A stretch of DNA of 64,000 nucleotides from the NCBI GenBank assembly GCA_963787415.1, contig CAWBCO010000003.1:310001-374000 (forward strand). The letters run 5' to 3'. The notes beneath the pieces are model-generated. The model saw only the letters and a list, made by a program, of their open reading frames with translations, did no database searches and was not told the DNA's origin. This document shows, in pieces, positions 43,828 through 53,142 of this stretch. The position numbers and the translations under genes were made by a program. Positions within the stretch are counted from its first letter, which is position 1. Every line of letters begins with the position of its first letter. This stretch comes from CAVUWL01 sp963787415 (GTDB lineage: Bacteria; Actinomycetota; Thermoleophilia; Solirubrobacterales; 70-9).

Positions 43828-44364
43828 ATGCTGAAAGCGCTGAAAGTGGGCTTGACCGCGCTGACGCTTTCCCTTGTCGTTTCTCCCGCCCTGGCTGCCA
43901 GCGCGGCTGGAATTCGTGGTCAGATAGATGATGGGACCTGCGCCTCGGGTTGCCTTCCAACCTGCCCCTCTCCGCCCGGCTGTGAAGGGGGGGTTATCTG
44001 CCCGCAGGGATCCGCTCCGGCGCTGATCGCCTGTCCGCTGGATTCCAGCGCTCTGCGCCAGCTCTGCAGCACCGCGGGCTGTGGGCCGATTCTCACCTCG
44101 CCGCCCCCATATACCGGCCCCGCAGCCCACCTCATCGTGCACCGGCTTGGCAGTCCACAGCTCATTGCCCAGCGTGAACCAAGCGATGGCCATTTCATGG
44201 TCGTGCTGGCCCCCGGCCACTACGCGGTTAAGGCCTACGTGACCTTGGCCTGCTGGTCGGGAGAAACGCAGCGGGCCACGGTGGTTGGTGGGCGCTTCAC
44301 CGAGCTCGCGCTGAGGGTCGAGGATCGCTGCCTGGCCCACCCCGAGGGCGGCGCTTCTGGCTGA
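43828..44364 (+). CDS. Secreted cysteine-rich protein of unknown function
   Basis: 178-aa exported protein with signal peptide MLKALKVGLTALTLSLVVSPALA. The N-terminal half has nine Cys (GTCASGCLPTCPSPPGCEGGVICPQG ... ACPLDS ... QLCSTAGCGPI). The C-terminal half reads like a small beta-sandwich (HLIVHRLGSPQLIAQREPSDGHFMVVLAPGHYAVKAYV) similar to carboxypeptidase-regulatory/B-type transthyretin-like folds. Probably disulphide-bonded outside the cell. No family recognised with confidence. Confidence 0.7.
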   Translation: MLKALKVGLTALTLSLVVSPALAASAAGIRGQIDDGTCASGCLPTCPSPPGCEGGVICPQGSAPALIACPLDSSALRQLCSTAGCGPILTSPPPYTGPAAHLIVHRLGSPQLIAQREPSDGHFMVVLAPGHYAVKAYVTLACWSGETQRATVVGGRFTELALRVEDRCLAHPEGGASG

Positions 44365-44378
44365 GCTGCGGGGGCTTG

Positions 44379-45593
44379 CTATTTAAGCTCAGCCGAGCTC
44401 TTGCCGAGCAACTGGCGGGCGATGATCAGCAACTGGATTTGCTGGGTGCCCTCGAAGATGTCGAGGATCTTCGCGTCGCGTGCCCACTTCTCAAGTAGCT
44501 CGCTCTCGCCGTAGCCGAGGCTGCCGCAGAGCTCGACGCAGCCCAGCGCAACCTCCACGCAGGTGCGCCCGGCCTTCGCCTTGGCCATCGAGGCCTGCAG
44601 CGAGTTCGGTTTGCCGTTGTCGGCCATCCAGGCCGCCTGCAGGGTGAGAAGCCGCGCCGCCTCATAGTCTGCCTCCAGCGCGAGGAAGCGTGCCGCGGCG
44701 CCAGACTGGCAGAGCGGGGGGGTCGAGTACTCGATCTGGACCCCGGCCTGATCGAGCTGGGTGCGGGTCTCCTCGAGGGAGGCGCGAGCGACGCCGATCG
44801 CCATCGCGGCAACCAAGGGGCGGGTGTTGTCAAAGGTTTGCATCGCCCCGCCAAAGCCCTGTTTGACGTCGATTCCTGCATTCCCCAGAAGCGCCTCCTT
44901 CGGCACCCGGCAGTCCTCAAGTCGGAATGCTGCGGTGTCTGAGGCGCGGATCCCGAGCTTGTGCTCGAGGCGGTCGAGCTTCATCCCCGGATTGGAGCGC
45001 TCGACCACGAAGGACTTGATCGCCGCCCGACCCTTGGAGCGATCGAGGGTTGCCCAGACGACGACCAGTTCCGCCCGCTCCCCGGATGTGACGTAGATCT
45101 TCTCCCCGTTTAGTACGTATTCCTCGCCATCGAGGGTGGCCGTGGTTCGGATCGCGGCGGAGTCTGAGCCGGCCTCTGGCTCGGTGATCGCCATCGCCGC
45201 CCAGCGCCCGCCGTAGAGCTCGAGCTGCTCCTCGGAGGCGACCGAGGCGATCGCGGAGTTGCCAAGCCCCTGACCCGGCATCGAGAGCAATAGGCCGACG
45301 TCTCCGGAGCAGAGCTCGATCACGCTCAAAGCGGTCGAGAGGTTGGAGCCGTTTCGGTTCTCTGCGCCGGAGCCTCCACTTGACTCACGGCCGACGCCTC
45401 CGGCCCCGGCGCCGCCGATATCAGAGCCCTCGCTGACCCCCTCGATCACCGAGGCGAGCATGTCGAGCTCCTTGGGATAGGCGTGCTCGGCGTTGTCGTA
45501 TTTGCGCGAGATCGGGCGGAAGACCTCGGTCGCCACCTGGCTTGCCTGGCCGATCAGCGGCTTGAACTTCTTCGGTGTCTCAAGATTGATCAT
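44379..45593 (-). CDS. Acyl-CoA dehydrogenase
   Basis: 404-aa FAD flavoprotein of the ACAD family. AMAITEPEAGSDSAAIRTTA and YVLNGEKIYVTSGERAELVVVWATLD form the FAD/substrate region. KLGIRASDTAAFRLEDCRVP and the C-terminal ILDIFEGTQQIQLLIIAR follow, where the EGT segment is typical. It should oxidise an acyl-CoA to the 2-enoyl form and pass electrons to ETF. An unusual Gly/Ser-rich insert (GSDIGGAGAGGVGRESSGGSGAENRNGSN) sits near residue 55. Last gene of the five-gene minus-strand operon, 13 bases after its paralogue. Confidence 0.92.
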   Translation of the reverse strand: MINLETPKKFKPLIGQASQVATEVFRPISRKYDNAEHAYPKELDMLASVIEGVSEGSDIGGAGAGGVGRESSGGSGAENRNGSNLSTALSVIELCSGDVGLLLSMPGQGLGNSAIASVASEEQLELYGGRWAAMAITEPEAGSDSAAIRTTATLDGEEYVLNGEKIYVTSGERAELVVVWATLDRSKGRAAIKSFVVERSNPGMKLDRLEHKLGIRASDTAAFRLEDCRVPKEALLGNAGIDVKQGFGGAMQTFDNTRPLVAAMAIGVARASLEETRTQLDQAGVQIEYSTPPLCQSGAAARFLALEADYEAARLLTLQAAWMADNGKPNSLQASMAKAKAGRTCVEVALGCVELCGSLGYGESELLEKWARDAKILDIFEGTQQIQLLIIARQLLGKSSAELK

Positions 45594-45606
45594 CGCTTCC
45601 TTTGCT

Positions 45607-46944
45607 CTAGACGAGCAGCGCGCCCTCCATCACGCCCGCCGCCCGCAGGTCGCGGTACCAGCGCTCGACCGGGTGCTCCTTGATGTAGCCGTGCCCGCCG
45701 AGAAGCTGGACCCCTTCGGAGCCGATTCCCATCCCCTTCTCGGCGCAAAGCCGGCGCGCGATCGCGCTCTCACGGGCGAAATCCTCGCCGCGGTCGGCGC
45801 GACTTGCGGCGCGATAGGTGCTGAGACGCATGCCGTCTGTCTCGATTCCGATGTCAGAGACGGCGAAGGCGACCGCCTGGCGGTTGGAGATCGGCTCGCC
45901 GAACGCGCTGCGCTCGTTGACATAGGGAATCACGTAGTCAAGGACGGCCTGGGAGGTGCCCACCGCGAGCGAGCACCAGGCGATCCGTGAGCGGTTGATG
46001 CACTCGAGGTACTCGCTTGACTTGCCCTCCCCCAGCAGCGCCTCTGGCGCCAGTTGCACGCCCTCTAAAAGAAGGCGGCCGGTGCTGGCTGCTCGCAGTC
46101 CCATCGCCGGCTCGGCCTGCACCGAGAGGCCCTTGGTTGCGGACTCGATTACAAACAGGGCCGCTCCAATCCCCTCCGCCTGGGCGGCAACCAAAAACAG
46201 CTCGCACTCTGCGGCGCGGGCGAGCAACGACTTGGCGCCATCGAGGGTCCAGCCGGCCGCCGTCCTTTTTGCCGTCGTTTGCAACTTGAGGGGATCAAAC
46301 AGTGGCCTCGGCTCCAAGATCGCAAGCGCCGCCGCCGGTGTGTCCTCGCCGGTGAAAGCGGGCAGGTAGGTGGCCTCTTGCTCGGCGCTTCCCCAGCGCC
46401 CGATCGCGGTCGCCACGGCTCCGGGGGCAAGCGCAGCGTAGGCGATCCCCATGTCCCCGTTGGCAAGCGCCTCGCCGACCAAAACGCTGGTCACCGCAGA
46501 TTGCTCTCCCATCACCCCGCCGAGCTCCTCAGGGACGCCCAACATGTTGACGCCGAGCTCCGCGGCCTGGACCAGCAGCTCCTTGGGTGCGGCAGCGGCG
46601 TCATCGGCCGCAAGCGCCGCGGGGCGGACCTTCTCTTGCGCAAAGGAGCGGACCGCCTCCTGAAACATCTGCTGCTCATCGCTGGGGGTGAGGTCAAAGA
46701 GCCCATCGGATCTTGCCTTTGACTGGCGGGCGGGGCGAGTTAGCTTCTGGGCCGCCTTAAAGGTCCGCCCGGCGATCGTCGCCGAGCGAAATCCATTCTT
46801 TGAGGCCTGAAAGACCGCTCGCTCGAGCTGCTTGCGCAACCCGAGGCGGTCAAGCAGCTCGGATCCGGCGAGGCGGTTCAGCCCCCGCAGGCCCAGACCC
46901 ATGCCGCGCTCAGAGACGGAGGGCTCGGGGCCGGTGGGCTTCAC
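45607..46944 (-). CDS. Acyl-CoA dehydrogenase family protein, divergent
   Basis: 445-aa ACAD-fold protein with an extra N-terminal extension of about 90 residues before DLTPSDEQQMFQEAVRSFAQEKVRP. The core is less conserved: the ITEPEAGSD region is replaced by AILEPRPLFDPLKLQTTA. The C-terminus has NERSAFGEPISNRQAVAFAVSDIGIE and EGVQLLGGHGYIKEHPVERWYRDLR. It may form a heteromeric enzyme with the neighbouring ACAD, as in some actinobacterial sterol and lipid pathways; that is inference. The GTG start overlaps the maoC stop (GTGA). Confidence 0.88.
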   Translation of the reverse strand: MKPTGPEPSVSERGMGLGLRGLNRLAGSELLDRLGLRKQLERAVFQASKNGFRSATIAGRTFKAAQKLTRPARQSKARSDGLFDLTPSDEQQMFQEAVRSFAQEKVRPAALAADDAAAAPKELLVQAAELGVNMLGVPEELGGVMGEQSAVTSVLVGEALANGDMGIAYAALAPGAVATAIGRWGSAEQEATYLPAFTGEDTPAAALAILEPRPLFDPLKLQTTAKRTAAGWTLDGAKSLLARAAECELFLVAAQAEGIGAALFVIESATKGLSVQAEPAMGLRAASTGRLLLEGVQLAPEALLGEGKSSEYLECINRSRIAWCSLAVGTSQAVLDYVIPYVNERSAFGEPISNRQAVAFAVSDIGIETDGMRLSTYRAASRADRGEDFARESAIARRLCAEKGMGIGSEGVQLLGGHGYIKEHPVERWYRDLRAAGVMEGALLV

Positions 46945-47867
46945 TTTGCTTTTTTCCTTCCGCTCCTGGCTTTCGGCTTGGCCTCAAGCGCTTCGATCTG
47001 ACCGTCGAGGTGGGGCGTGCCCCGCTTTGCGTCACGCACAGCGAACGCGATCTCGGTGCCCTCGGCAGCGCTTGCGAAGGAAACCTTGGCCGGCAAGACG
47101 ATTGGGCGACGAAACCTCACATCGACGCTGAAGGCCCCTGGCAGGCGGCTCTCAAGGGCCGCCAGGCAGCGCGCCTTTGTCCACATGCCATGCGCGATCG
47201 CGCCCGGGAAGCCAAGTGGCTTGGCGACCAGCGTGTGCAGGTGGATCGGGTTGCGATCACCCGAGACCGAGGCGTAGCGGCGCCCGAGATCACCACCGAG
47301 TCGCCACTCGCTGTTGGTGGGAAGCTCTGTGCCTCCGTTTCCCGTCTGCGGCTGCTCAGCTGGTTTGCGGGAGCCGCTGCCACCGCGGCGCAGCATCGTC
47401 GAGACGCTCTCCCAGACTTTTTGGCGGCCGACGTGTGCTTCGCTCAGCAAGGTAAAGGTCTGACCACGTGGATGGGAGCGCAGTTCGGTGGGGCGCACGC
47501 GCAGGGTGAGCTCCTCGGCAAGCTCGATCGGGCGGTGTTGGACGATTCGGTTTTCGATATGGATCAGTCCGATCGCGCCAAAGGGGAAGCTGCCGTCGGC
47601 CATCACCGCCATCTGCAGCGGAAAGGCAAGCACGTGAGGATAGGTGGGGGGGAGGTGGTCGCGCAGGGCGAAGCCGCAGACCTTGGCGTAGGCGGCGAGT
47701 CGGCTCGGCCTCGCCCGCACCCCGCCAAGGCGCAGATCGAGCTCGGGGATCTCGCCGCCCCCACCAGGCATGAATGGAAGCAAGGAGGCGCCGGGGATGA
47801 TCGGTGCCGCGACCCGCGCGTAGAGGGGCAAAACGTTGGGCGTCGCGCTCAGGGTTCGGCTCGCCAT
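46941..47867 (-). CDS. MaoC-like enoyl-CoA hydratase, double hot-dog
   Basis: 308 aa from ATG 47867 (MASRTLSATPNVLPLYARVA), just past the fabG stop (TGAGATG). The double hot-dog fold ends with the hydratase-2 motif YASVSGDRNPIHLHTLVAKPLGFPGAIAHGMW, holding the catalytic Asp and His. Hydrates 2-enoyl-CoA to (3R)-hydroxyacyl-CoA, which fits the FabG-type reductase beside it. The C-terminus is very basic (KARSGRKKAK). Confidence 0.92.
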   Translation of the reverse strand: MASRTLSATPNVLPLYARVAAPIIPGASLLPFMPGGGGEIPELDLRLGGVRARPSRLAAYAKVCGFALRDHLPPTYPHVLAFPLQMAVMADGSFPFGAIGLIHIENRIVQHRPIELAEELTLRVRPTELRSHPRGQTFTLLSEAHVGRQKVWESVSTMLRRGGSGSRKPAEQPQTGNGGTELPTNSEWRLGGDLGRRYASVSGDRNPIHLHTLVAKPLGFPGAIAHGMWTKARCLAALESRLPGAFSVDVRFRRPIVLPAKVSFASAAEGTEIAFAVRDAKRGTPHLDGQIEALEAKPKARSGRKKAK

Positions 47868-47868
47868 C

Positions 47869-49269
47869 TCAGGCACCAAGCAGGCTCTGGCCACAGACCC
47901 GGACGACGTTGCCATTTACCCCGGTCGAGGCTGGGTTGGCGAAAAAGGCGATCGTCTCGGCGACGTCGACCGGCAGCCCACCCTGGGAGAGGCTGTTCAT
48001 CCGTCGTCCCGCCTCGCGGGGACCGATCGGCATCGCCGCGGTCATCTTCGTCTCGATGAAGCCCGGAGCCACGGCGTTGATCGTCGCTCCGCGCTCGCCG
48101 AGCTCGGGCGCGAGGGCTTCGACCATGCCGATCACGCCGGCCTTGGAGGTGGCGTAGTTGGTCTGGCCGGAGTTGCCCGCGATTCCCGACATCGAGGAGA
48201 CGCAGATGATGCGTCCGTTCTCAGCAAGTGCTCCCGCTCCGAGCAAGGCATCGTTGATCCGCTCCTCGCTGGAGAGGTTGATCTCCATCAGCTCGCTCCA
48301 ACGATCGGCTGGCATTTTCGCAATCGTTCGGTCGCGGGTGACTCCGGCGTTGTGTACGACCACGTCGATTCCCTCTGAGAAGCGCTCGGCGATCTCCCCG
48401 GGTGCCTCGGGGGCGGTGATGTCGAGATCAATTGACTCGCCGCCGACCTCGGCGCTGACCCGATGAAGCTCGGCGGCGGCAGCGGGGACGTCGAGGCCAA
48501 CCACCGTCGCCCCATCGCGAGCCAGGGTGGCGGCGATCGCCGCTCCGATTCCACGCGAGGCGCCGGTGACCAGCGCCCGCTTGCCGGCAAGCGGGCGCTC
48601 CCAGTCGACCCCAGGAGTCTCGGTGACCCCCTGCGTGACCCGAATCAGCTGTCCGGAGACGTAGGCTGAGCGCGGCGAGAGCAAAAAGCGCAGGGTCGAG
48701 TCAAGCTGATCCTCGGCGCCCGCTGAGACCACCACCAGCTGCACCGTCGCGCCGCGAGCTCCGACCTCCTTACCGAGCGAGCGGGTGAACCCCTCAAGTG
48801 CTCGCTGCGCGGTGGCGGCGCGCGTGGAGTCGCTCTCTGCGGCGGGGGTGCCGAGGACGATCACGCGACCAGATCGCTCAAGTCGGGCGCTGGCTGGGTA
48901 AAAGAATCTCTGCAGCTCCAAGAGCTCGGTCGAGTCAGCGATCCCCGAGGCATCAAAGACCAACCCCTTGAAGCGCTCGGCTCCGCTCTCGGGGTTAAAC
49001 AGAGTTGCATCGAGACCCGCCGCCGCGGCCGCCTCGCGCAGCGGTTTCTCGGGCGTGGTTGCGACCTTCACTGCGGCGCTGGCGAGGGTCCTCGCGAGGG
49101 CGGCGCCAAGGTGGCCCCCCGGCGCCGCGCCGAGCAGGACCGAGCCCCCAATCAGCGGCTCACCGGAGCGGTAGCGATCGAGGCCGACGGGGCGCGGCAA
49201 GCCGAGCTGGGCGGCCACCGAGGCGGCGATCGGCGCATTTACTATCTGTGCGTAGCGATCGCTCATCAT
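47869..49269 (-). CDS. High-molecular-weight FabG (3-oxoacyl-reductase)
   Basis: 466-aa SDR-type reductase of the FabG4/HMwFabG kind. An N-terminal flavodoxin-like domain without a full cofactor motif (MSDRYAQIVNAPIAASVAAQLGLP) is followed by a C-terminal catalytic SDR domain. That domain has KRALVTGASRGIGAAIAATLARDGA, HNAGVTRDRTIAKM, CVSSMSGIAGNSGQTNYATSKAGVIGMV (Ser, Tyr, Lys) and NAVAPGFIETKM. It interconverts 3-oxoacyl- and 3-hydroxyacyl-CoA, probably the R form. ATG 49269 overlaps the thiolase stop (ATGATG). Confidence 0.93.
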   Translation of the reverse strand: MMSDRYAQIVNAPIAASVAAQLGLPRPVGLDRYRSGEPLIGGSVLLGAAPGGHLGAALARTLASAAVKVATTPEKPLREAAAAAGLDATLFNPESGAERFKGLVFDASGIADSTELLELQRFFYPASARLERSGRVIVLGTPAAESDSTRAATAQRALEGFTRSLGKEVGARGATVQLVVVSAGAEDQLDSTLRFLLSPRSAYVSGQLIRVTQGVTETPGVDWERPLAGKRALVTGASRGIGAAIAATLARDGATVVGLDVPAAAAELHRVSAEVGGESIDLDITAPEAPGEIAERFSEGIDVVVHNAGVTRDRTIAKMPADRWSELMEINLSSEERINDALLGAGALAENGRIICVSSMSGIAGNSGQTNYATSKAGVIGMVEALAPELGERGATINAVAPGFIETKMTAAMPIGPREAGRRMNSLSQGGLPVDVAETIAFFANPASTGVNGNVVRVCGQSLLGA

Positions 49270-50555
49270 TTGCCCCCGGCGCTTTCCAGGATCGCGACAA
49301 CGCCCTGGCCGCCAGCGGCGCAGATGCTGATCAGGCCCCGCCCCGCCCCGTTTTCGTGCAGCTCCTTGGCCAGTCCGGCGACGATTCGCCCTCCGGTTGC
49401 TGCGAACGGATGTCCGGCGGCGAGCGAGCCGCCGTTGACGTTCAGCTTTGATCGATCGATTGAGCCGAAAGGCTTCGCGCGGCCAAGTCGCTCCTTGCAA
49501 AAGACGGGGTCCTCCCAGGCGCGCAGGGTGCAGAGCACCTGGGCAGCGAAGGCCTCGTGGATCTCGTAGTAATCGAAGTCGGCGAGCTGCAGTCCGGCGC
49601 GGTCGAGCATCATCGGCGTCGCATAGGCCGGGGCCATCAGCAGCCCTTCGCGCTTGTGAACGTGATCGACCGCGGCGGTCTGGGCCTCGGTCAGGTAGGC
49701 GAGTACGGGGAGGTCGTGAGCCCTTGCCCAGTCCTCGCTGGCGAGCAGCACCGCCGAGGCGCCGTCGCTGAGCGGGGTCGAGTTGGCGGCGGTCAGCGTG
49801 CCCTGCGGGCCGCCGAAGACCGGTTTGAGCTTGGCCAGCTTGGCTGGGTCGGAGTCCGGACGCAGGTTTTGGTCGCGCTCGAGTCCGAGGTAGGGGTCGA
49901 TCAGGTCCTCGAAGAAGCCGCGCTCATAGGCCGCCGCGAGGTTGCGGTGGCTGGTGACGCTGAGCTCGTCTTGCTCCTCGCGCCCGATCCCCCACTCGGT
50001 GGCCATGATCGCGCAGTGCTCGCCCATCGAGAGGCCGGTGCGCGGCTCCTCATTGCGGGGGATGGCGGGCACGATGTGGGCGGGGCGAAGCGCGGTCAGG
50101 GCGCGCAGCTTGCCCGCGGTGGAGCGCTCTCGGTTTGCCTCCAGCAGGGTCTCGCGGAGCTGCTCATTGAGGGCGATCGGCGCATCTGAGGTGGTGTCGG
50201 CGCCGCAGGCGATGCCGGCGTCGATCTGGCCGAGGGCGATCTTGTTTGCGATCAGGATCGTCGTCTCCAGCCCGGTCCCACAGGCCTGCTGGACGTCATA
50301 GGCGGGCGTCTCGGGGGCCAGGCGCGTGCTCAGCACGCTCTCCCGGGTCAGGTCTCGATCGCGCGAGTGCTTGAGGACGGCGCCTCCGGCGACCTCGCCG
50401 AGGCGCTCATCGGCCAGCGCGAAGCGCTCGATCAGCCCGTCCAGGGCGGCGGTCAGCATGTCCTGGTTGGAGGCGTGGGAATAGGCGCTGTCTGAGCGGG
50501 CGAAGGGAATTCGGTTGCCGCCGATCACGGCAACACGGCGGGGGCTATCGATCAA
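49266..50555 (-). CDS. Thiolase (acetyl-CoA C-acyltransferase, FadI-like)
   Basis: 429-aa thiolase, first gene of the operon. The catalytic Cys is in DVQQACGTGLETTILI (about residue 93). The later active-site elements are EIHEAFAAQVLC, NVNGGSLAAGHPFAATGGRIV (His) and ISICAAGGQGVVAILE (Cys). It cleaves 3-oxoacyl-CoA to acetyl-CoA and a shortened acyl-CoA, or runs the reverse condensation. With FabG, MaoC and two ACADs it gives a complete cycle of acyl-CoA chemistry. Confidence 0.94.
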   Translation of the reverse strand: MIDSPRRVAVIGGNRIPFARSDSAYSHASNQDMLTAALDGLIERFALADERLGEVAGGAVLKHSRDRDLTRESVLSTRLAPETPAYDVQQACGTGLETTILIANKIALGQIDAGIACGADTTSDAPIALNEQLRETLLEANRERSTAGKLRALTALRPAHIVPAIPRNEEPRTGLSMGEHCAIMATEWGIGREEQDELSVTSHRNLAAAYERGFFEDLIDPYLGLERDQNLRPDSDPAKLAKLKPVFGGPQGTLTAANSTPLSDGASAVLLASEDWARAHDLPVLAYLTEAQTAAVDHVHKREGLLMAPAYATPMMLDRAGLQLADFDYYEIHEAFAAQVLCTLRAWEDPVFCKERLGRAKPFGSIDRSKLNVNGGSLAAGHPFAATGGRIVAGLAKELHENGAGRGLISICAAGGQGVVAILESAGGK

Positions 50556-50704
50556 CTGCGATCACCTTTCAATCAAACGCTACAGATATTCGTGCAGAGG
50601 TTAGCGCACCTCCCTGCTTGCTTCAGAGGGTGATTTCTCGCCCCTGGCGCCAGCCGGGCGTCGAATCGGGCTGCTCGATCGCACTCGGCTCGCGGCGGAT
50701 CGGA

Positions 50705-50938
50705 TTAGCGCTCATAGAGCTTGATCACGCGGACCGCGCCCGGGGGGCATGCGTCGACGCAGAGGTTGCAAAGCACGCACTCATCGAGGTTCTCCTCGAC
50801 GATTTCGACCCCCGCAGAGGTGGCCTTGAAGATGTCGACCGGACAGACTTCCTCGAGCTTGCTCGCCAGGGCAGAGTCGGAGGCAACCGAGGCATCGATC
50901 TCGACTTCGATGAAGACCTTCGCCATCGCCCCCGCCAT
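50705..50938 (-). CDS. Small [4Fe-4S] ferredoxin
   Basis: 77-aa ferredoxin with CVLCNLCVDACPPGA and one remote Cys in EEVCPVDIFK. This gives ligands for a single complete 4Fe-4S cluster (CxxCxxC plus the remote Cys). The first half lacks the other CxxCxxC, so the second cluster of the ancestral dicluster fold is lost. Start at 50938 overlaps the sucD stop by one base (TGATG); MAKVFIEVEID four residues in is an alternative. The position after sucCD is unusual and may link the ligase to a ferredoxin-dependent 2-oxoacid step. Confidence 0.88.
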   Translation of the reverse strand: MAGAMAKVFIEVEIDASVASDSALASKLEEVCPVDIFKATSAGVEIVEENLDECVLCNLCVDACPPGAVRVIKLYER

Positions 50939-51852
50939 CAGGATTCCGCCAGCTTCTCTGAGACCGCCGCCGGGATCTGATCGATCCGCTCGAGGACCCG
51001 AATACCGGCTGCTTCCAGACGGGCGATCTTCTCGGTTGCGGTGTCCTCGACCCCCTCCACGATTGTCCCGGCGTGGCCGAAGCTCATTCCCTTCATCTCC
51101 TCGTCGTCCATGAACTTGCCGGCCATGAAGGCGATGATCGGCAGACGCGATTTGTTTTCAGTGACCCAGGCCGAGAGCTGTGCCTCCATCCGCCCGCCGG
51201 GCTCGGTGTAGATGACGATCACCTCGGTCTCCGGATCTGCCTCGAAGTAGGGCATCAGCTCGGCGTAGGTGGAGCCGATGATCGCATCGCCGCCGATCGA
51301 GACGGCGGTGGAGACGCCGAGTCCCGCCTGGGTCAGCGAGGAGGAGATCTCGGTGGTCATCCCTCCTGAGCGGCTCATCACGCCGACCGGGCCGGGGGCA
51401 TATGCCTTGGCCGCGTCTTTGGCCGGACCACCGATCCCACCCATCTTGCAGACGCCTGGGACGATAACCCCGAGGCAGTTGGGGCCGATGATGCGCGCTC
51501 CGCGCACCTCTGCCAGCTCGACCATCTGGGCGACGTCGCGGCGGGGGATGCGCTCGGTGACGATGACGATCAGCTTGATCTCGTTTTCGATTGCCTCAAA
51601 GACGGCGTCCTTGGTGAACGCTGGAGGGACGGTGACCACCGAGCCGTCGATCTGGGCACCGTAGTTCTCGACCGCCTGGGCGACGGTGTCAAATACGGGA
51701 ACCCCGTGGACCTCGCGGCCCTTGCGACCCGGGGTGACTCCGCCGACCACCCGAGAGCCATAGTCAAGGCACTCGCGGGTCAGGTTGACCGCCTCACGCC
51801 CGGTGATCCCCTGGACCAAGAAGGTCGTCTCCTTGCTCAGCAAGATGCTCAT
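50938..51852 (-). CDS. sucD: Succinate-CoA ligase (or malate-CoA ligase) subunit alpha
   Basis: 304 aa from ATG 51852 (MSILLSKETTFLVQGITGREA), overlapping the sucC stop by four bases. CoA-binding Rossmann domain (QGITGREAVNLTRECLDYGSRVVGGVTPGRKG), IGPNCLGVIVPGVCKMGG, GVMSRSGGMTTEISSSLTQAGLG, and the phospho-His loop SFGHAGTIVEGVEDTATEKIARLEAAG. Interconverts a C4 acid and its CoA thioester. The malyl-CoA-lyase-like gene 6 kb away leaves open a malate-CoA ligase (MtkB) role. Confidence 0.93.
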   Translation of the reverse strand: MSILLSKETTFLVQGITGREAVNLTRECLDYGSRVVGGVTPGRKGREVHGVPVFDTVAQAVENYGAQIDGSVVTVPPAFTKDAVFEAIENEIKLIVIVTERIPRRDVAQMVELAEVRGARIIGPNCLGVIVPGVCKMGGIGGPAKDAAKAYAPGPVGVMSRSGGMTTEISSSLTQAGLGVSTAVSIGGDAIIGSTYAELMPYFEADPETEVIVIYTEPGGRMEAQLSAWVTENKSRLPIIAFMAGKFMDDEEMKGMSFGHAGTIVEGVEDTATEKIARLEAAGIRVLERIDQIPAAVSEKLAES

Positions 51853-53066
51853 CCCGCGGCTCCCTGGATCTTCTCCACCGCGCGCCGCGCCGCCTCCCAC
51901 ATCGAGACCGAGCGGTCGCAGTACTCGACCCCGTAGCGCTCGAGGATCTTGAAGCCCTCCTCCTCCCAGGCGCCGGGGATGCGAAAGATCGCGATCGTCT
52001 CGGCGGGGTCCTTATCCAATTCGAGACAGGCCTTGATCACGCCGCGGGCGACGATGTCGACCCGGGTGTTGGAGACGATCGACATCATCACCGCGATCTT
52101 TTGCACCCCCTCCTTTTCGAGCACCTGCTTGGCGAGGCCGGAGGCCTTGGCAACGGAGGGATTGCCGCCGATCTCAGAGTAGTTGGCAGGCGCCCCGCCC
52201 TGGCTGCGGACGGCGTCGGTGAGGGTCAGGGAGCCGCCACCGGCGCCGATCACCAGGCCCAGGTTTCCCTCAAAGCCGTGGTCCTTGCCCTGGATCACGC
52301 CGCGGTGATCGGCGGCATCGATCGCCGCCACGTTGCGCTCAAAGGCCGAGGGCTGGTAGGCCTCGCGGCTGTCGTCCTCGGCGATCTCAAGGTGCCCTCG
52401 CAGCAGCTCGGTCTGGCGACCGAGCGCCTCATTCTCCATCTCCATGTGGGCATCGAGGGCGACGAAGCGCCCGTCGCTCAACTCGGCCAGAGGGTTGATC
52501 TCGGCCAGGGTCATGTCGTAGTCGCGAAAGAGGCGGGCGAGGCGGGCGAGGATCGGCGTGGCGCGGGTCAGGGCCCGGCCGCTGACTCCGGTTGCGGCGA
52601 TCGCCTGCTTGGCCTCGAAGTCTGAGATCGGCAAGAGGTTGGAGAGGTGGGCGCGGCCGACGTGATCGGGGTGGGTGGCCGCCACCTCCTCGATCTCGAT
52701 CCCACCCATGTCGCTGAAGAGGATCAGCGGACGCTTCGCCGTCGCGTCCCAGACGACGCTCGCGTAGTACTCCTGTTTGACCTCGGCTTTGGGGTCAACC
52801 AAGACCCCGCGGGGGCGCTGTCCGTTGATCTCGAGCTGAAGAATCTCGGCAGCGAACTCAGCGGCCTGATCCGGGGTGTCGGCGAACTTGACCCCACCGG
52901 CCTTCATCCGCCCCCCGCTCAGGACCTGGGACTTGATCACCACCGGGCCGCCGATCTCCTCGGCGCTTTGGCGGGCCGCGTCCGCGGTCGTGCAAAAGCC
53001 GTAGCTGGTGACGGGGATTCCCGCCAGCTCGACGATCCTTCTTGCCTCGTACTCATAAAAGCGCAT
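51849..53066 (-). CDS. sucC: Succinate-CoA ligase (or malate-CoA ligase) subunit beta
   Basis: 405-aa ATP-grasp protein starting MRFYEYEARRIVELAGIPVTSYGF. It has GPVVIKSQVLSGGRMKAGGVKFAD (nucleotide-binding), TLAEINPLAELSDGRFVALDAHMEME (metal site), LVIGAGGGSLTLTDAV and a divergent C-terminus (EIGGNPSVAKASGLAKQVLEKEGVQKIAVMMSIVSNTRVD). It departs from typical bacterial SucC around the central loop, so the acid substrate is less certain than the family. First gene of a sucC-sucD-ferredoxin operon, divergent from the DUF4333 lipoprotein. Confidence 0.9.
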   Translation of the reverse strand: MRFYEYEARRIVELAGIPVTSYGFCTTADAARQSAEEIGGPVVIKSQVLSGGRMKAGGVKFADTPDQAAEFAAEILQLEINGQRPRGVLVDPKAEVKQEYYASVVWDATAKRPLILFSDMGGIEIEEVAATHPDHVGRAHLSNLLPISDFEAKQAIAATGVSGRALTRATPILARLARLFRDYDMTLAEINPLAELSDGRFVALDAHMEMENEALGRQTELLRGHLEIAEDDSREAYQPSAFERNVAAIDAADHRGVIQGKDHGFEGNLGLVIGAGGGSLTLTDAVRSQGGAPANYSEIGGNPSVAKASGLAKQVLEKEGVQKIAVMMSIVSNTRVDIVARGVIKACLELDKDPAETIAIFRIPGAWEEEGFKILERYGVEYCDRSVSMWEAARRAVEKIQGAAG

Positions 53067-53142
53067 TGGCGGCCGGGAACCCTATCCGAGGGCAGCGACC
53101 CTGGGATACTCCCCTCGTATTACTCGTCTAAGAGGGAGGGAT

